This document shows positions 17,062 through 25,576 of a stretch of 64,000 nt of DNA, one piece after another (within the stretch, counting starts at the first letter, position 1; each line of letters opens with the position of its first letter). The position numbers and the translations under genes were made by a program. The notes under the pieces were generated by a model. The model did no database searches. It saw nothing but the letters and a program-made list of their open reading frames with translations, and was not told the origin of the DNA. This DNA is from Thioglobus_B sp964558405 (GTDB taxonomy: Bacteria; Pseudomonadota; Gammaproteobacteria; PS1; Pseudothioglobaceae), in NCBI GenBank assembly GCA_964558405.1, contig CAZLDG010000002.1:15494-79493 (forward strand), read 5' to 3'.

Positions 17062-19413
17062 TTATTTTTTCTTGGCGCTGGCTTTTTTGGCTGCAGGTTT
17101 TTTCTTACGCTTGGTGGTCTTGGCCTTGAGTTTACCGCTGATGGCTTTTTTACACTCTTCCAGGCTAAGATCTTTAGGATCTTTGTCGCCAAAAACTTTC
17201 TTGATGGTGATGTTCTTTTGGCCTTTTCCGCGTTTTTTACCATTCCAGATATAAGGCCCAAAACGACCATTGAGAATCTGAATCTCTGAATCCTCAAAAG
17301 TCTTGATAACGCGCTCAGCATCAAACTTCTCTTTGGCCGCAATCAACTCTAACGCCGTCTCTAGACTAACCTCTTCTGGCGTGTCTTCCTTGAGCGAGAC
17401 GTATTTTTTGCCATATTGCAGATAAGGGCCAAAACGTCCATAGTTGGCTTTAATGGTTAAGCCGTCTGCGGTTTCGCCCACGGTGCGCGGCATCTTAAAC
17501 AGCTCTAAAGCTTCGTCCAGCGTAATGGTCTCAATGTCATTGCCACTGCGTAGTGAAGCAAATACGGGTTTTTCTTCATCTTCCTGAGTGCCGATTTGTG
17601 CATAAGCACCATAACGACCAAAGCGCACAGTAACCGGTTTGCCACTGGCAGGATCTGTGCCCAGCTCACGCATGCCGTGTGTCTCTTCTCTAGAGATGTC
17701 TTTAGCCGCTTCAATCTGCGCATGAAATGGCTCATAGAAATTTCTAACCACGTCTTGCCAGACACTGTCTTGTGCGGCAATGGTGTCAAAATCATCTTCT
17801 AATTTGGCGGTGAAATCATAATCTACAATATTGCTAAAGTTCTTCACCAAGAAGTCATTAAGCAAATACGCCACATTGGTTGGGAATAGTTTGTTTTTCT
17901 CAGCACCGGTGGTTTCGCTGGCAACCGACTCTTTAACTTCTCCAGCCTCAATCTCAATCAGCTGGTACTCACGCTCATAGCCCTCGCGCGTCTCCTTCAC
18001 CACGTAGCCACGATCTTGTACCGTCGAGACCATCGAGGCAAAGGTTGAAGGTCGACCAATACCCATGGCTTCAATGGTCTTTACCAATGAGGCTTCAGTA
18101 TAGCGCGCCTTGGCGCGAGAAAAACTTTGACGCGTGGCAAAACTCTCTAAAGCAAGGGTGTCGCCTGCTGTTAATATAGGTAATAATTTGTCATCACTAG
18201 AGGCGTAATCATAGGCACTTAAAAAGCCAGGAAATACCAAGACTTCACCGCTGGCGATAAACTGCTCATCACGCGCTGAAATGTCAATATTAACTTGGGT
18301 TTTTTGCAACTGAGCATCACTCATTTGTGAGGCCAAAGTGCGTTTATAAATCAGAGAATAAAGCTTTTGTGCCTGTGCATCCAGACCATAAACCTCAGGT
18401 TTACTCAAATCGGTTGGACGGATGGCCTCATGCGCTTCTTGGGCACTGGCATCTTTGGTCTTGAAGCGTCTAAGCTGATGATACTGCTCACCATAAGTAC
18501 TGCTCACCACCTTTCTGGCCGCCGTTAGCGCTTCCTCTGACAAGGTGAAAGAATCGGTTCTCATATAAGTAATGATGCCTTCACGATATAGGTTTTGCGC
18601 AATGTTCATGGTTTGCTTCACCGAGAAGCCTAATTTTTGCGCAGCCTCTTGTTGTAGGGTTGAGGTGATAAATGGCGCCTTAGGCGAGCGTTTCGAAGGT
18701 TTTTGCTCAACCGTGGCCACTTGCAATTGTGCGCCGGCTACTGCCTTAGCAAAACTCAGCGCCTCATCCTTAGCGCCGAACTCTTGTTTGAGTTTAACCT
18801 CTAGCAGTTCGCCATCATTGGTGCGCAACTCGGCTCGAGTCTTATAAGTACTCTCAGGCACGTGTGCTGTAATCTCACGTTCGCGTTCAACCACCAGTCT
18901 AACCACGGGTGATTGCACGCGTCCTGCTGAGCGCGCACCAGAGATTTTGCGCCATAGTACCGGCGAGATCTCGAAGCCTACTAAGCGATCAATAATACGA
19001 CGTGCTTGTTGGGCGTCTACCAGGTGATAATCAACCTGTCGAGGCTCAACAATGGCATTGGTAATCGCGCTCTTGGTAATTTCATGAAAGACAATTCTAG
19101 GCGTGTCTTTAGGTAGTTTAAGCGCCTCAAGCAGATGCCAAGCAATGGCCTCTCCCTCGCGATCCTCATCCGTTGCCAGATAGATTTGATCGGCTGACTT
19201 GGCTAATTTTCTAAGCTCAGCCACCACCTTTTTCTTATCGGGACTGACCACATAGCTTGGCTCAAAATTATTCTCCAGATCAATACCCATGTCTTTTTTG
19301 GGCATGTCACGAATATGACCAATACTGGAACGAACCGTAAAGTCTTTGCCTAGGAATTTTTCAATGGTTTTGGCTTTGGCTGGCGACTCGACAATAACAA
19401 GATTATTGGCCAT
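17062..19413 (-). CDS. topA: DNA topoisomerase I (lacking zinc ribbons)
   Basis: Type IA topoisomerase that relaxes negative supercoils. The 783-residue protein starts with the Toprim domain (LVIVESPAKAKTIEKFLG, residues 5-22; DEDREGEAIAWHL near 112), and the active-site Tyr lies in GIITYMRTDS (about 300). The C-terminus has no cysteine-rich zinc ribbons as in E. coli; instead there are three repeats around RFGRYGAYAQIG, YGRFGPYLQYG and NGRFGPYIWNG, then a Lys/Ala-rich tail. This repeat type is familiar from alphaproteobacterial and Gram-positive enzymes. Its ATG overlaps the smg stop by one base. Confidence 0.96.
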   Translation of the reverse strand: MANNLVIVESPAKAKTIEKFLGKDFTVRSSIGHIRDMPKKDMGIDLENNFEPSYVVSPDKKKVVAELRKLAKSADQIYLATDEDREGEAIAWHLLEALKLPKDTPRIVFHEITKSAITNAIVEPRQVDYHLVDAQQARRIIDRLVGFEISPVLWRKISGARSAGRVQSPVVRLVVEREREITAHVPESTYKTRAELRTNDGELLEVKLKQEFGAKDEALSFAKAVAGAQLQVATVEQKPSKRSPKAPFITSTLQQEAAQKLGFSVKQTMNIAQNLYREGIITYMRTDSFTLSEEALTAARKVVSSTYGEQYHQLRRFKTKDASAQEAHEAIRPTDLSKPEVYGLDAQAQKLYSLIYKRTLASQMSDAQLQKTQVNIDISARDEQFIASGEVLVFPGFLSAYDYASSDDKLLPILTAGDTLALESFATRQSFSRAKARYTEASLVKTIEAMGIGRPSTFASMVSTVQDRGYVVKETREGYEREYQLIEIEAGEVKESVASETTGAEKNKLFPTNVAYLLNDFLVKNFSNIVDYDFTAKLEDDFDTIAAQDSVWQDVVRNFYEPFHAQIEAAKDISREETHGMRELGTDPASGKPVTVRFGRYGAYAQIGTQEDEEKPVFASLRSGNDIETITLDEALELFKMPRTVGETADGLTIKANYGRFGPYLQYGKKYVSLKEDTPEEVSLETALELIAAKEKFDAERVIKTFEDSEIQILNGRFGPYIWNGKKRGKGQKNITIKKVFGDKDPKDLSLEECKKAISGKLKAKTTKRKKKPAAKKASAKKK

Positions 19414-19901
19414 TATTGGACGCTGCGATTTTCATCTAGAAACACAATCGACTCTAGCCATTCGGTCGATACTTCTTGGGCTGAAGAATTGCCCAATACC
19501 ATCATCACTACCCACTTAAGATCATCCAAAGAAACACTGGCATCGCCAAGTGACATCACCTGGTCAATCACCATCTCACGCTGAGAGGCATCTAACTGAC
19601 CGACGTTTTCCATGAATTGTAAAAAGCCACGTGCCTTGGTATCTAGTTTTAGCTTTTCCGCTTCACTATAGATACGCATAGAGCCACCATGACTGGCGAA
19701 TGGTTTAATGGCACCATCTTGCAAGGTGGCAATATTCTCTAACCAGCTTAGAGCTTTGTCGATACGCACAACGTCAAAACCAGCATCTGAAAGATGGGCT
19801 TTAAGCTCTTTGTCGTCAATTTGATGTTCTGAACCATGCTCAGACTCTTCAAATAAAAAGTCAAACATATAAGTTAGGACATCAAGAATATTGTTTGTCA
19901 T
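19413..19901 (-). CDS. smg: Smg family protein (DUF494)
   Basis: A 162-residue Smg/DUF494 protein, beginning MTNNILDVLTYMFDFLFEE and with the conserved ALSWLENIATLQ (about residues 49-60) and KLDTKARGFL segments. The family is widespread in beta- and gammaproteobacteria and nearly always lies between dprA and topA, as here; its biochemical role is not established. It starts 3 bases after dprA and overlaps topA by one base (TAATG), indicating cotranslation. Confidence 0.93.
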   Translation of the reverse strand: MTNNILDVLTYMFDFLFEESEHGSEHQIDDKELKAHLSDAGFDVVRIDKALSWLENIATLQDGAIKPFASHGGSMRIYSEAEKLKLDTKARGFLQFMENVGQLDASQREMVIDQVMSLGDASVSLDDLKWVVMMVLGNSSAQEVSTEWLESIVFLDENRSVQ

Positions 19902-19904
19902 TGG

Positions 19905-20993
19905 TTAGCGCCTCGTTAATACATAGCCAAATGCTGTTTTTTCTACTTGCTTACTTAGCTCTAGCAGCAGCAACTCTTGGGTTACTATCTGTGGGCTAAG
20001 ACCACTTTTTTCAACCATCTCGTCGACGGTTACGGCATTATAGCCCAGGTATTTTAATAGCAGAGTGTTATTATTGTCCACAGTTTTTGTGTCTTTGTTG
20101 TCATCGCCCTGTTTAGTGTTTGGAGAAAAGTCTATCGGCAACTCGTCAAAAATATCGCCAATATTCTCACTGAGTTTGGCGCCGTCTTTAATGAGTTGGT
20201 GTGGCCCTTGGGCCAAAGGATTATGGATTGAGCTGGGAATGGCAAACACTTCCTTGCCTTGTTCTGCAGCGAGTTTTGCCGTAATCATAGTACCGCTCTT
20301 TATGCCAGCCTCCACCACCAGCACCCCCAAGGACAGAGCGCCAATCAAACGATTGCGCCGAGGAAAATTAGCCGCTAGTGGGGCAGTACCCAACATAAAC
20401 TCTGACACCAACGCGCCTTGTGTGGCGATTTGTTTGGCTAGAGACCGGTGTTTGGCCGGGTAGACTCTATCCAGACCGGTGCCGCAAATGGCAATGGTTT
20501 TTCCACCAGACTCCAAGGCACCGATATGGGCTTGTGCATCAATACCACTGGCCATACCCGAGGTAATAACCAACCCCTGTTGTGCCAACTCAAAAGCAAA
20601 ACGATAAGCGTGGTCCTTGCCACCTGGTGTGGGATGGCGACTGCCAACAATCCCCAATTGATTTTCTGATAAACACGACAAATCGCCACGCACATACAGC
20701 AGCGGTGGCGGGTCATAGATTGCTGCTAATGACTTAGGATAATCCTCATCAATCAGGCGCAGAATATAACAATCATCCGCTGTTGTCCAATCTAAGTCAC
20801 TTTGCACGTTTGCAGGATTGGCGCTGAGTAAATACTTTAGCGTTTGCGTTTTGAATAACCCACAAGCCTCAAGCTGCGCACCACTGGCGGCAAACACCTG
20901 CTCAGGCGAGCCGAACACTTTAAGCACCCGATAAAAAGTCCTAATTCCTACCTGGGGTGCTTTGTATAGCATCAACCAATAAACTAGGTCCAT
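19905..20993 (-). CDS. dprA: DNA-processing protein DprA
   Basis: DprA loads RecA on incoming single-stranded DNA in natural transformation. From the ATG at 20993 the protein has about 362 residues: an N-terminal helix-hairpin-helix/SAM-like part, the Rossmann core with GIVGSRHPTPGG, SGMASGIDAQAH and GTGLDRVYP, and a C-terminal winged helix with VDEMVEKSGLS. A TTG at 21014 could extend it by seven residues but lies in the rpmH promoter. It is divergent from rpmH and heads a seven-gene minus-strand run to trpB. No other competence gene is in view. Confidence 0.94.
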   Translation of the reverse strand: MDLVYWLMLYKAPQVGIRTFYRVLKVFGSPEQVFAASGAQLEACGLFKTQTLKYLLSANPANVQSDLDWTTADDCYILRLIDEDYPKSLAAIYDPPPLLYVRGDLSCLSENQLGIVGSRHPTPGGKDHAYRFAFELAQQGLVITSGMASGIDAQAHIGALESGGKTIAICGTGLDRVYPAKHRSLAKQIATQGALVSEFMLGTAPLAANFPRRNRLIGALSLGVLVVEAGIKSGTMITAKLAAEQGKEVFAIPSSIHNPLAQGPHQLIKDGAKLSENIGDIFDELPIDFSPNTKQGDDNKDTKTVDNNNTLLLKYLGYNAVTVDEMVEKSGLSPQIVTQELLLLELSKQVEKTAFGYVLTRR

Positions 20994-20997
20994 AATC

Positions 20998-21026
20998 TTA
21001 ATAATACGTAACAACTATGGTAAAAT
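20998..21026 (+). promoter_or_regulatory. Promoter of rpmH
   Basis: TTAATA at 20998-21003 and TAAAAT at 21021-21026 separated by 17 bases, about 28 bases before the rpmH ATG. The -35 overlaps the dprA start on the other strand, so transcription of the two genes may interfere. Confidence 0.55.
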
Positions 21027-21054
21027 CTATAAGTTTTTATTTTCGGTATTTGTC

Positions 21055-21195
21055 ATGAAACAAAAGAGAACCTTTCAACCTAGTGTTATCAAGCGTAAGC
21101 GTAAGCACGGTTTTAGATCAAGAATGAGCACCAAAGCAGGTCGTGCTGTGATTAGCGCACGTAGAAAAAAAGGTCGTAAGCGTTTAGCGGCATAG
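21055..21195 (+). CDS. rpmH: 50S ribosomal protein L34
   Basis: A 46-residue bL34, highly basic, with the family's invariant start MKQKRTFQPS and the HGFRSRMSTKAGRAVI segment, ending KRLAA. It is followed without a gap by rnpA, the usual arrangement in bacteria. dnaA, which often lies upstream of rpmH, is absent; dprA takes that position. Confidence 0.97.
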   Translation: MKQKRTFQPSVIKRKRKHGFRSRMSTKAGRAVISARRKKGRKRLAA

Positions 21196-21531
21196 GTGTC
21201 TTTTAGGCTGACAAAAGCTGCAAAAATTCTAAAGCCAAAGGAGTATTCTGCTGTTTTTTCAAACGGCAAGATAACTCGGGGAAAGTACTGGCAAATCATG
21301 GCCAAACCAACCACAGGCAAAGCACGCCTGGGTTTGGCAATTTCCAAAAAGTCTCATCGTTTGGCAGTCGAGCGCAATCGTTTTAAAAGAATCGCTCGCG
21401 AGGTGTTTCGCCTAGAACAACAAGCCTTGGATCACTGGGAAGTGGTGGTCATGGCCAGAGGCAAAAATGCCGATAATCCCACCCTATTTGCAGACCTAAA
21501 GTCCACGCTAAAACAAGCGAGCCAATCCTAA
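21196..21531 (+). CDS. rnpA: Ribonuclease P protein component
   Basis: RnpA binds the RNase P RNA and helps 5'-processing of tRNA. The 111-residue protein contains LGLAISKKSH followed by the signature ERNRFKRIAREVFR (about residues 59-72). The start is GTG at 21196, immediately after the rpmH stop, so it probably depends on coupled translation. Its stop overlaps the yidD start by one base. Confidence 0.95.
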   Translation: MSFRLTKAAKILKPKEYSAVFSNGKITRGKYWQIMAKPTTGKARLGLAISKKSHRLAVERNRFKRIAREVFRLEQQALDHWEVVVMARGKNADNPTLFADLKSTLKQASQS

Positions 21532-21746
21532 TGCGTTACCTGCTGTTAATTCCGATTAAATTTTATCAGCTATTTATCTCACCGCTGCTGGGTTCCAACT
21601 GTCGTTTTCAACCCACCTGCTCACAATATTCTTATGATGCAATTAAGACCCACGGGTTTTTTAAAGGGTTAAAATTAAGCGCGCGTCGCATTGGTAAATG
21701 CCATCCGTGGCACGAAGGCGGATATGATCCGGTGCCCAAAAAATAA
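21531..21746 (+). CDS. yidD: Membrane protein insertion efficiency factor YidD
   Basis: A 71-residue YidD protein with the family core CRFQPTCSQYS (three-cysteine region, about residues 24-34) and the C-terminal GKCHPWHEGGYDP. YidD is a small peripheral membrane protein that assists YidC insertion. An N-terminal amphipathic/hydrophobic helix is present. It overlaps rnpA by one base and is followed by yidC after 17 bases, the usual order. Confidence 0.95.
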   Translation: MRYLLLIPIKFYQLFISPLLGSNCRFQPTCSQYSYDAIKTHGFFKGLKLSARRIGKCHPWHEGGYDPVPKK

Positions 21747-21763
21747 CAACACAATTAATTATT

Positions 21764-23371
21764 ATGGACAATCAAAAATTCTTTCTTATTATTGCAATTT
21801 TCTTATCGGTCTTCTTGTTATGGGATCGTTGGCAAGCCACTCATGATGAAAATGGCAATCCTATTGTTGTTGCCGCTCAGCCAATCATCACCCCTGAAGC
21901 ACCAAGTGCCAATACCGGCGATGTTCCAGTGGCACTAAGCAGTAATAATTTTGAGGTACCGAGCGCCAATAGCGTGGCGCAACCAGCCTTTACTACCATT
22001 ACTACTGACACACTCACCTTAGAGATTAGCCACAAAGGTGGTACGGTACAAAACGCTTATTTAAACAACTACCCGATTGCTCTAGGAGCCGAAGAAAAAT
22101 TCCAGCTGCTTAATAGCAATCGTGGTGAGCTGTTCCAAGCACAAAGTGGTCTATTGCCACAAGACGTCGTACCAACCCATCATTCACTTTATCAGGCTGA
22201 GAAGTCGCATTACACGCTGAGCGGTGACACACTGACTGTACCTTTTAAATTTAGCAGTGGCGGTGTTGAAGTGATTAAGAATTTCCACTTCACCAAGGGC
22301 AGCTACGTGGTTGAGGTTGATTATCAAATTAACAACAATAGCAACAATGCGCTTAATATCACCAGCTATACACAATTAGCACGTCATGCCATCGATCAAT
22401 CTTCACTAATGATGCCAACCTTTACCGGCGGTGCATTTTTTGATGATGAAGAAACCTTTACCAAGCTAGATTTTGACGAATTCGATTCTAACTTGGACAA
22501 GAAGTCTAAAGGCGGCTGGATGGCCATGGTGCAGCATTACTTCCTAACAGCCTGGATTCCAAATGCAGACAATACCCACACCTATTCTTCTAAGATTAGT
22601 GGCGACAAACATCTATTAACCACGCTCAATCCAAGCACAACGATTGCCCCGGGCGCTAGCGCTACCTTAACGGCTAACCGTCTATATATCGGCCCTAAAG
22701 AGCAAGTGCAGATTGATAGCATTGCCCCTGGTCTGGATAAAACCGTTGATTACGGTATCTTATTTATCATTGCCAAGCCGCTTTCAGAATTATTACACTG
22801 GATTAATTCTTGGGCAAACAGCTGGGGTTATTCCATCATTATCCTAACCATTTTGATTAAGTTGGCCTTCTATAAGCTTAGTGAGAAGTCTTATCGCTCA
22901 ATGGCGGGTATGCGCAAACTGGCGCCAAGACTGGAGCAAATTAAAGAGGCCTATGGTGAAGACAAGCAAAAGCTGGGTCAAAAAACCATGGAGCTATACA
23001 AGAAAGAAGGCGTAAATCCAGCCTCGGGCTGTTTGCCAATCCTGGTGCAGATTCCGGTGTTTATCTCTTTATACTGGGTACTACTAGAGATGGTTGAACT
23101 CAGACAAACGCCGTTTTGGTATTTGGCCGACCTCAGTGCAGAAGATCCTTATTTCATTCTACCGATTGTGATGGGTCTATCAATGATCGTCCAACAAAAG
23201 CTCAACCCAACACCACCAGATCCAATGCAGGCTAAGATTATGATGGCGCTGCCATTTATCTTTACCATCTTCTTCTTGTGGTTCCCATCAGGATTGGTAC
23301 TATACTGGGTAGTCAACAACGTATTGTCTATTGCCCAACAATGGCTGATTAACAAACGCATTAATGGCTAA
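21764..23371 (+). CDS. yidC: Membrane protein insertase YidC
   Basis: YidC inserts proteins into the inner membrane alone or with SecYEG. The 535-residue protein has the N-terminal membrane anchor (residues 5-22), a large periplasmic beta domain (about 60-330), and the five-helix C-terminal insertase core, with VNPASGCLPILVQIPVF (about 420-436) and the conserved positively charged groove region. This is the Gram-negative architecture. The next gene is a TauD-like dioxygenase overlapping by 8 bases, where mnmE is the usual neighbour. Confidence 0.96.
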   Translation: MDNQKFFLIIAIFLSVFLLWDRWQATHDENGNPIVVAAQPIITPEAPSANTGDVPVALSSNNFEVPSANSVAQPAFTTITTDTLTLEISHKGGTVQNAYLNNYPIALGAEEKFQLLNSNRGELFQAQSGLLPQDVVPTHHSLYQAEKSHYTLSGDTLTVPFKFSSGGVEVIKNFHFTKGSYVVEVDYQINNNSNNALNITSYTQLARHAIDQSSLMMPTFTGGAFFDDEETFTKLDFDEFDSNLDKKSKGGWMAMVQHYFLTAWIPNADNTHTYSSKISGDKHLLTTLNPSTTIAPGASATLTANRLYIGPKEQVQIDSIAPGLDKTVDYGILFIIAKPLSELLHWINSWANSWGYSIIILTILIKLAFYKLSEKSYRSMAGMRKLAPRLEQIKEAYGEDKQKLGQKTMELYKKEGVNPASGCLPILVQIPVFISLYWVLLEMVELRQTPFWYLADLSAEDPYFILPIVMGLSMIVQQKLNPTPPDPMQAKIMMALPFIFTIFFLWFPSGLVLYWVVNNVLSIAQQWLINKRING

Positions 23372-24227
23372 ATCCGTTCTAGCGCATCACGACACTTACC
23401 AACATTGGCGTGACGGCAAACTAGAACACGCAGCCACTGATATTGAACAAACCCTGGTCGAGATCCAGGATCCCCGATCGCTAAGTACGACAGAAAAAGC
23501 CCAGATTAAACAGCTGTGTGATCAGAACAACTTTGCCCTGTTTCAAATCAAAACACAAAGCGATTATTCGGATGCCGTCAATCAAATTAACGCACAATTT
23601 GGACTGTTTGAATTTGATCAACACCTCTACGTAGGCGACCAAGGCTTGGCTCACATTACCCCGAACGAGCAACAAACCCAGGGAGAGTTTATTCCCTATA
23701 CCACCCGCGCGATTAACTGGCATAGCGACGGCTACTATAACGACTTGGCGCATCGGATTCGCGCTTTCTCGCTATTTTGCGCCAACCCAGCTAAAGAAGG
23801 TGGTGAGAATCAGTGGATAGACCCACAAATGCTCTACATTCTACTCAAAGAAGACAATGCAGATGTGGCCCAAGCACTGACTCACCCCCAGGCCATGACC
23901 ATTCCCGAGCATCGGGTTGATGGAGTAGTGCGTCGCGCCAGATCAATTGGCCCTATCTTTTTCGTTGATGAGAAAACCAGTGAATTGTACATGCGCTACA
24001 CCCAGCGCAAAAAACACATTGAATTTTGTGACTCGACCGAGGTGCAAGAAGCCGTACAAATCCTAGACCAGCTGCTAGCCCAAGAAACCGATTATCACTT
24101 TCGTCACACCATGTGTACTGGACAGGGTATTTTATGTAACAATGTGCCACATACACGCTCCGGCTTTGTTAACAACCCTGACAGTCCAAGACTGATGCTA
24201 AGAGGGCGTTTCTTTGAGAGAATCTAA
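23364..24227 (+). CDS. TauD/TfdA-like Fe(II)/2-oxoglutarate dioxygenase, paralogue 1
   Basis: A 287-residue member of the TauD-fold dioxygenases. The iron facial triad is visible: H120 and D122 in NWHSDGYYN and H263 in NNVPHTRSGF; candidate 2-oxoglutarate arginines are R276 and R280, 13 and 17 residues after the distal His. It is clearly paralogous to the gene at 61024 (shared WRD-KL, LVE, DPR-LS, PYT, INWH-DGYYN, GGENQ, MRY motifs along the full length). Its ATG lies 8 bases inside yidC, so it is coupled to the yidC unit, and ampD follows 2 bases later. The substrate is unknown; taurine is not specifically indicated. Confidence 0.82.
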   Translation: MAKSVLAHHDTYQHWRDGKLEHAATDIEQTLVEIQDPRSLSTTEKAQIKQLCDQNNFALFQIKTQSDYSDAVNQINAQFGLFEFDQHLYVGDQGLAHITPNEQQTQGEFIPYTTRAINWHSDGYYNDLAHRIRAFSLFCANPAKEGGENQWIDPQMLYILLKEDNADVAQALTHPQAMTIPEHRVDGVVRRARSIGPIFFVDEKTSELYMRYTQRKKHIEFCDSTEVQEAVQILDQLLAQETDYHFRHTMCTGQGILCNNVPHTRSGFVNNPDSPRLMLRGRFFERI

Positions 24228-24229
24228 GG

Positions 24230-24760
24230 ATGATGATTAACAACCACCGGCTTGATAATGCTCACTATGTTGGCTCTGATAATTACAACGAGCGCCCAAG
24301 TGAGGAAATCTCCCTGGTGGTGATTCATAACATCTCCTTACCACCGGGTGAGTTTAATACGCCTTATATTGAGCAGTTTTTTACCAACCAACTAGAGATT
24401 GAGGCGCATCCGTATTTTCAGCAGATTCAAGATCTAAAGGTCTGTGCACATCTGCTGATTAAACGCGATGGCTCTTTGGTGCAATTTGTGCCTTTTGATA
24501 AGCGCGCTTGGCACGCTGGCGAGTCGTCTTATCAAGGGCGAGAAAATTGCAATGACTTCTCTATTGGTATTGAACTCGAGGGTAGCGACAATCTGGCCTA
24601 TGAGAGCGCGCAGTATCAAGTACTCAAGCAAGTACTCAAGGTGTTAAAATCTTATTATCCAATTAGCGATGTAGTCGGACATAGTGACATCGCCCCGGGA
24701 CGAAAAACCGACCCCGGAGCGGCATTTGACTGGAGCAAAATCAATGACACAAGCAAATAA
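24230..24760 (+). CDS. ampD: 1,6-anhydro-N-acetylmuramyl-L-alanine amidase
   Basis: AmpD recycles peptidoglycan fragments in the cytoplasm. The 176-residue protein has no signal peptide and carries the amidase_2 zinc ligands in LVVIHNIS (about residue 34) and the C-terminal GHSDIAPGRKTDPG (about 146-159), plus RAWHAGES (about 93-100). It starts 2 bases after the dioxygenase gene and overlaps kdsC by 17 bases. Confidence 0.94.
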   Translation: MMINNHRLDNAHYVGSDNYNERPSEEISLVVIHNISLPPGEFNTPYIEQFFTNQLEIEAHPYFQQIQDLKVCAHLLIKRDGSLVQFVPFDKRAWHAGESSYQGRENCNDFSIGIELEGSDNLAYESAQYQVLKQVLKVLKSYYPISDVVGHSDIAPGRKTDPGAAFDWSKINDTSK

Positions 24761-25277
24761 AGCGGGCGCGCAAGCCCAAAAAATCAAACTGATTATCTTT
24801 GATGTAGATGGTGTGCTCACCGACGGTGGGCTGTACTTCTCTGACGAGGGCATGGAGTTCAAGCGCTTTAACTCACTGGATGGTCACGGCATTAAAATGC
24901 TCAAAGAATTTGGCATTGAGCCGGCAATTATCACCGCCAGAGAATCGGGCAATGTTAAACACCGCATGAACAATCTTGGCATTGAGCACTATTATCAAGG
25001 CCAAAGCAACAAGGTTCTGGCCTTTGAAGACTTGCTGAACAAACTGGGTCTTGAGGCCAGCGAGGTGGCCTATATGGGCGATGATGTAATCGACCTGCCG
25101 GTGATGTTAAAAGTCGGTCTACCAATTGCACCGAACAATGCCCACGAATTGGTTAAAGAAAAATCTGCCCTGGTGACCGACAAGACCGGTGGCTATGGCG
25201 CCGTTAGAGAGGCTTGTGATTTCTTATTAAAGGCCCAGGATAAATACGATCAGGCCATGAGCGTGTATTTGTCATGA
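24744..25277 (+). CDS. kdsC: 3-deoxy-D-manno-octulosonate 8-phosphate phosphatase
   Basis: KdsC removes phosphate from KDO-8-phosphate for LPS core synthesis. From the ATG at 24744 the protein has 177 residues, a HAD phosphatase with FDVDGVLTDGGLYF (about residues 18-31), TARESG (about 73-78), and GDDVIDLPVM (about 112-121). An in-frame extension to 24684 is inside ampD and not used. The usual neighbours kdsD and lptC are not here. The stop overlaps the following gene in an ATGA arrangement. Confidence 0.94.
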   Translation: MTQANKAGAQAQKIKLIIFDVDGVLTDGGLYFSDEGMEFKRFNSLDGHGIKMLKEFGIEPAIITARESGNVKHRMNNLGIEHYYQGQSNKVLAFEDLLNKLGLEASEVAYMGDDVIDLPVMLKVGLPIAPNNAHELVKEKSALVTDKTGGYGAVREACDFLLKAQDKYDQAMSVYLS

Positions 25278-25576
25278 CGCAGTTTCAACAACTTTGTTAT
25301 CAAACCCTTAAGCAAAAAGTACCCGCAGGACGAGTGATTAGTTATGGCGATCTAGCCACACTGATCGGCCACCCTAAGGCGTACCGCGCAGTTGGCTCTG
25401 CCATGAATAAAAACCCCTTTGCCCCAGAGGTGCCTTGTCATCGTGTGGTGAAATCCAATGGCGAATTGGGAGAGTTTGCACAAGCCGTATCGCTAAAAGC
25501 AAAACGCCTTCAAGAAGAAGGCGTTTTGGTTAAAAACAATAAAATTGTTAATTTTGATCAGATAAGAATTACTTAG
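25274..25576 (+). CDS. Single-domain MGMT-family protein (Ogt C-terminal domain)
   Basis: A 100-residue protein that contains only the DNA-binding/active-site domain of O6-alkylguanine methyltransferases: GRVISYGDLA near residue 18 and VPCHRVV near 54-60. The cysteine is kept, unlike alkyltransferase-like Atl proteins that have Trp there, so suicidal alkyl transfer is possible, but the N-terminal domain of Ogt is absent. A role as repair enzyme or as damage sensor cannot be decided. It overlaps kdsC by 4 bases and its stop overlaps the atpC stop on the other strand by 4. Confidence 0.85.
   Translation: MTQFQQLCYQTLKQKVPAGRVISYGDLATLIGHPKAYRAVGSAMNKNPFAPEVPCHRVVKSNGELGEFAQAVSLKAKRLQEEGVLVKNNKIVNFDQIRIT

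Noticed and set aside
23364..24227. Specific naming of the dioxygenases as taurine dioxygenase (tauD)
   Set aside because: Only the fold and iron ligands are evident; no tauABC transporter is near and sequence motifs do not define the substrate.
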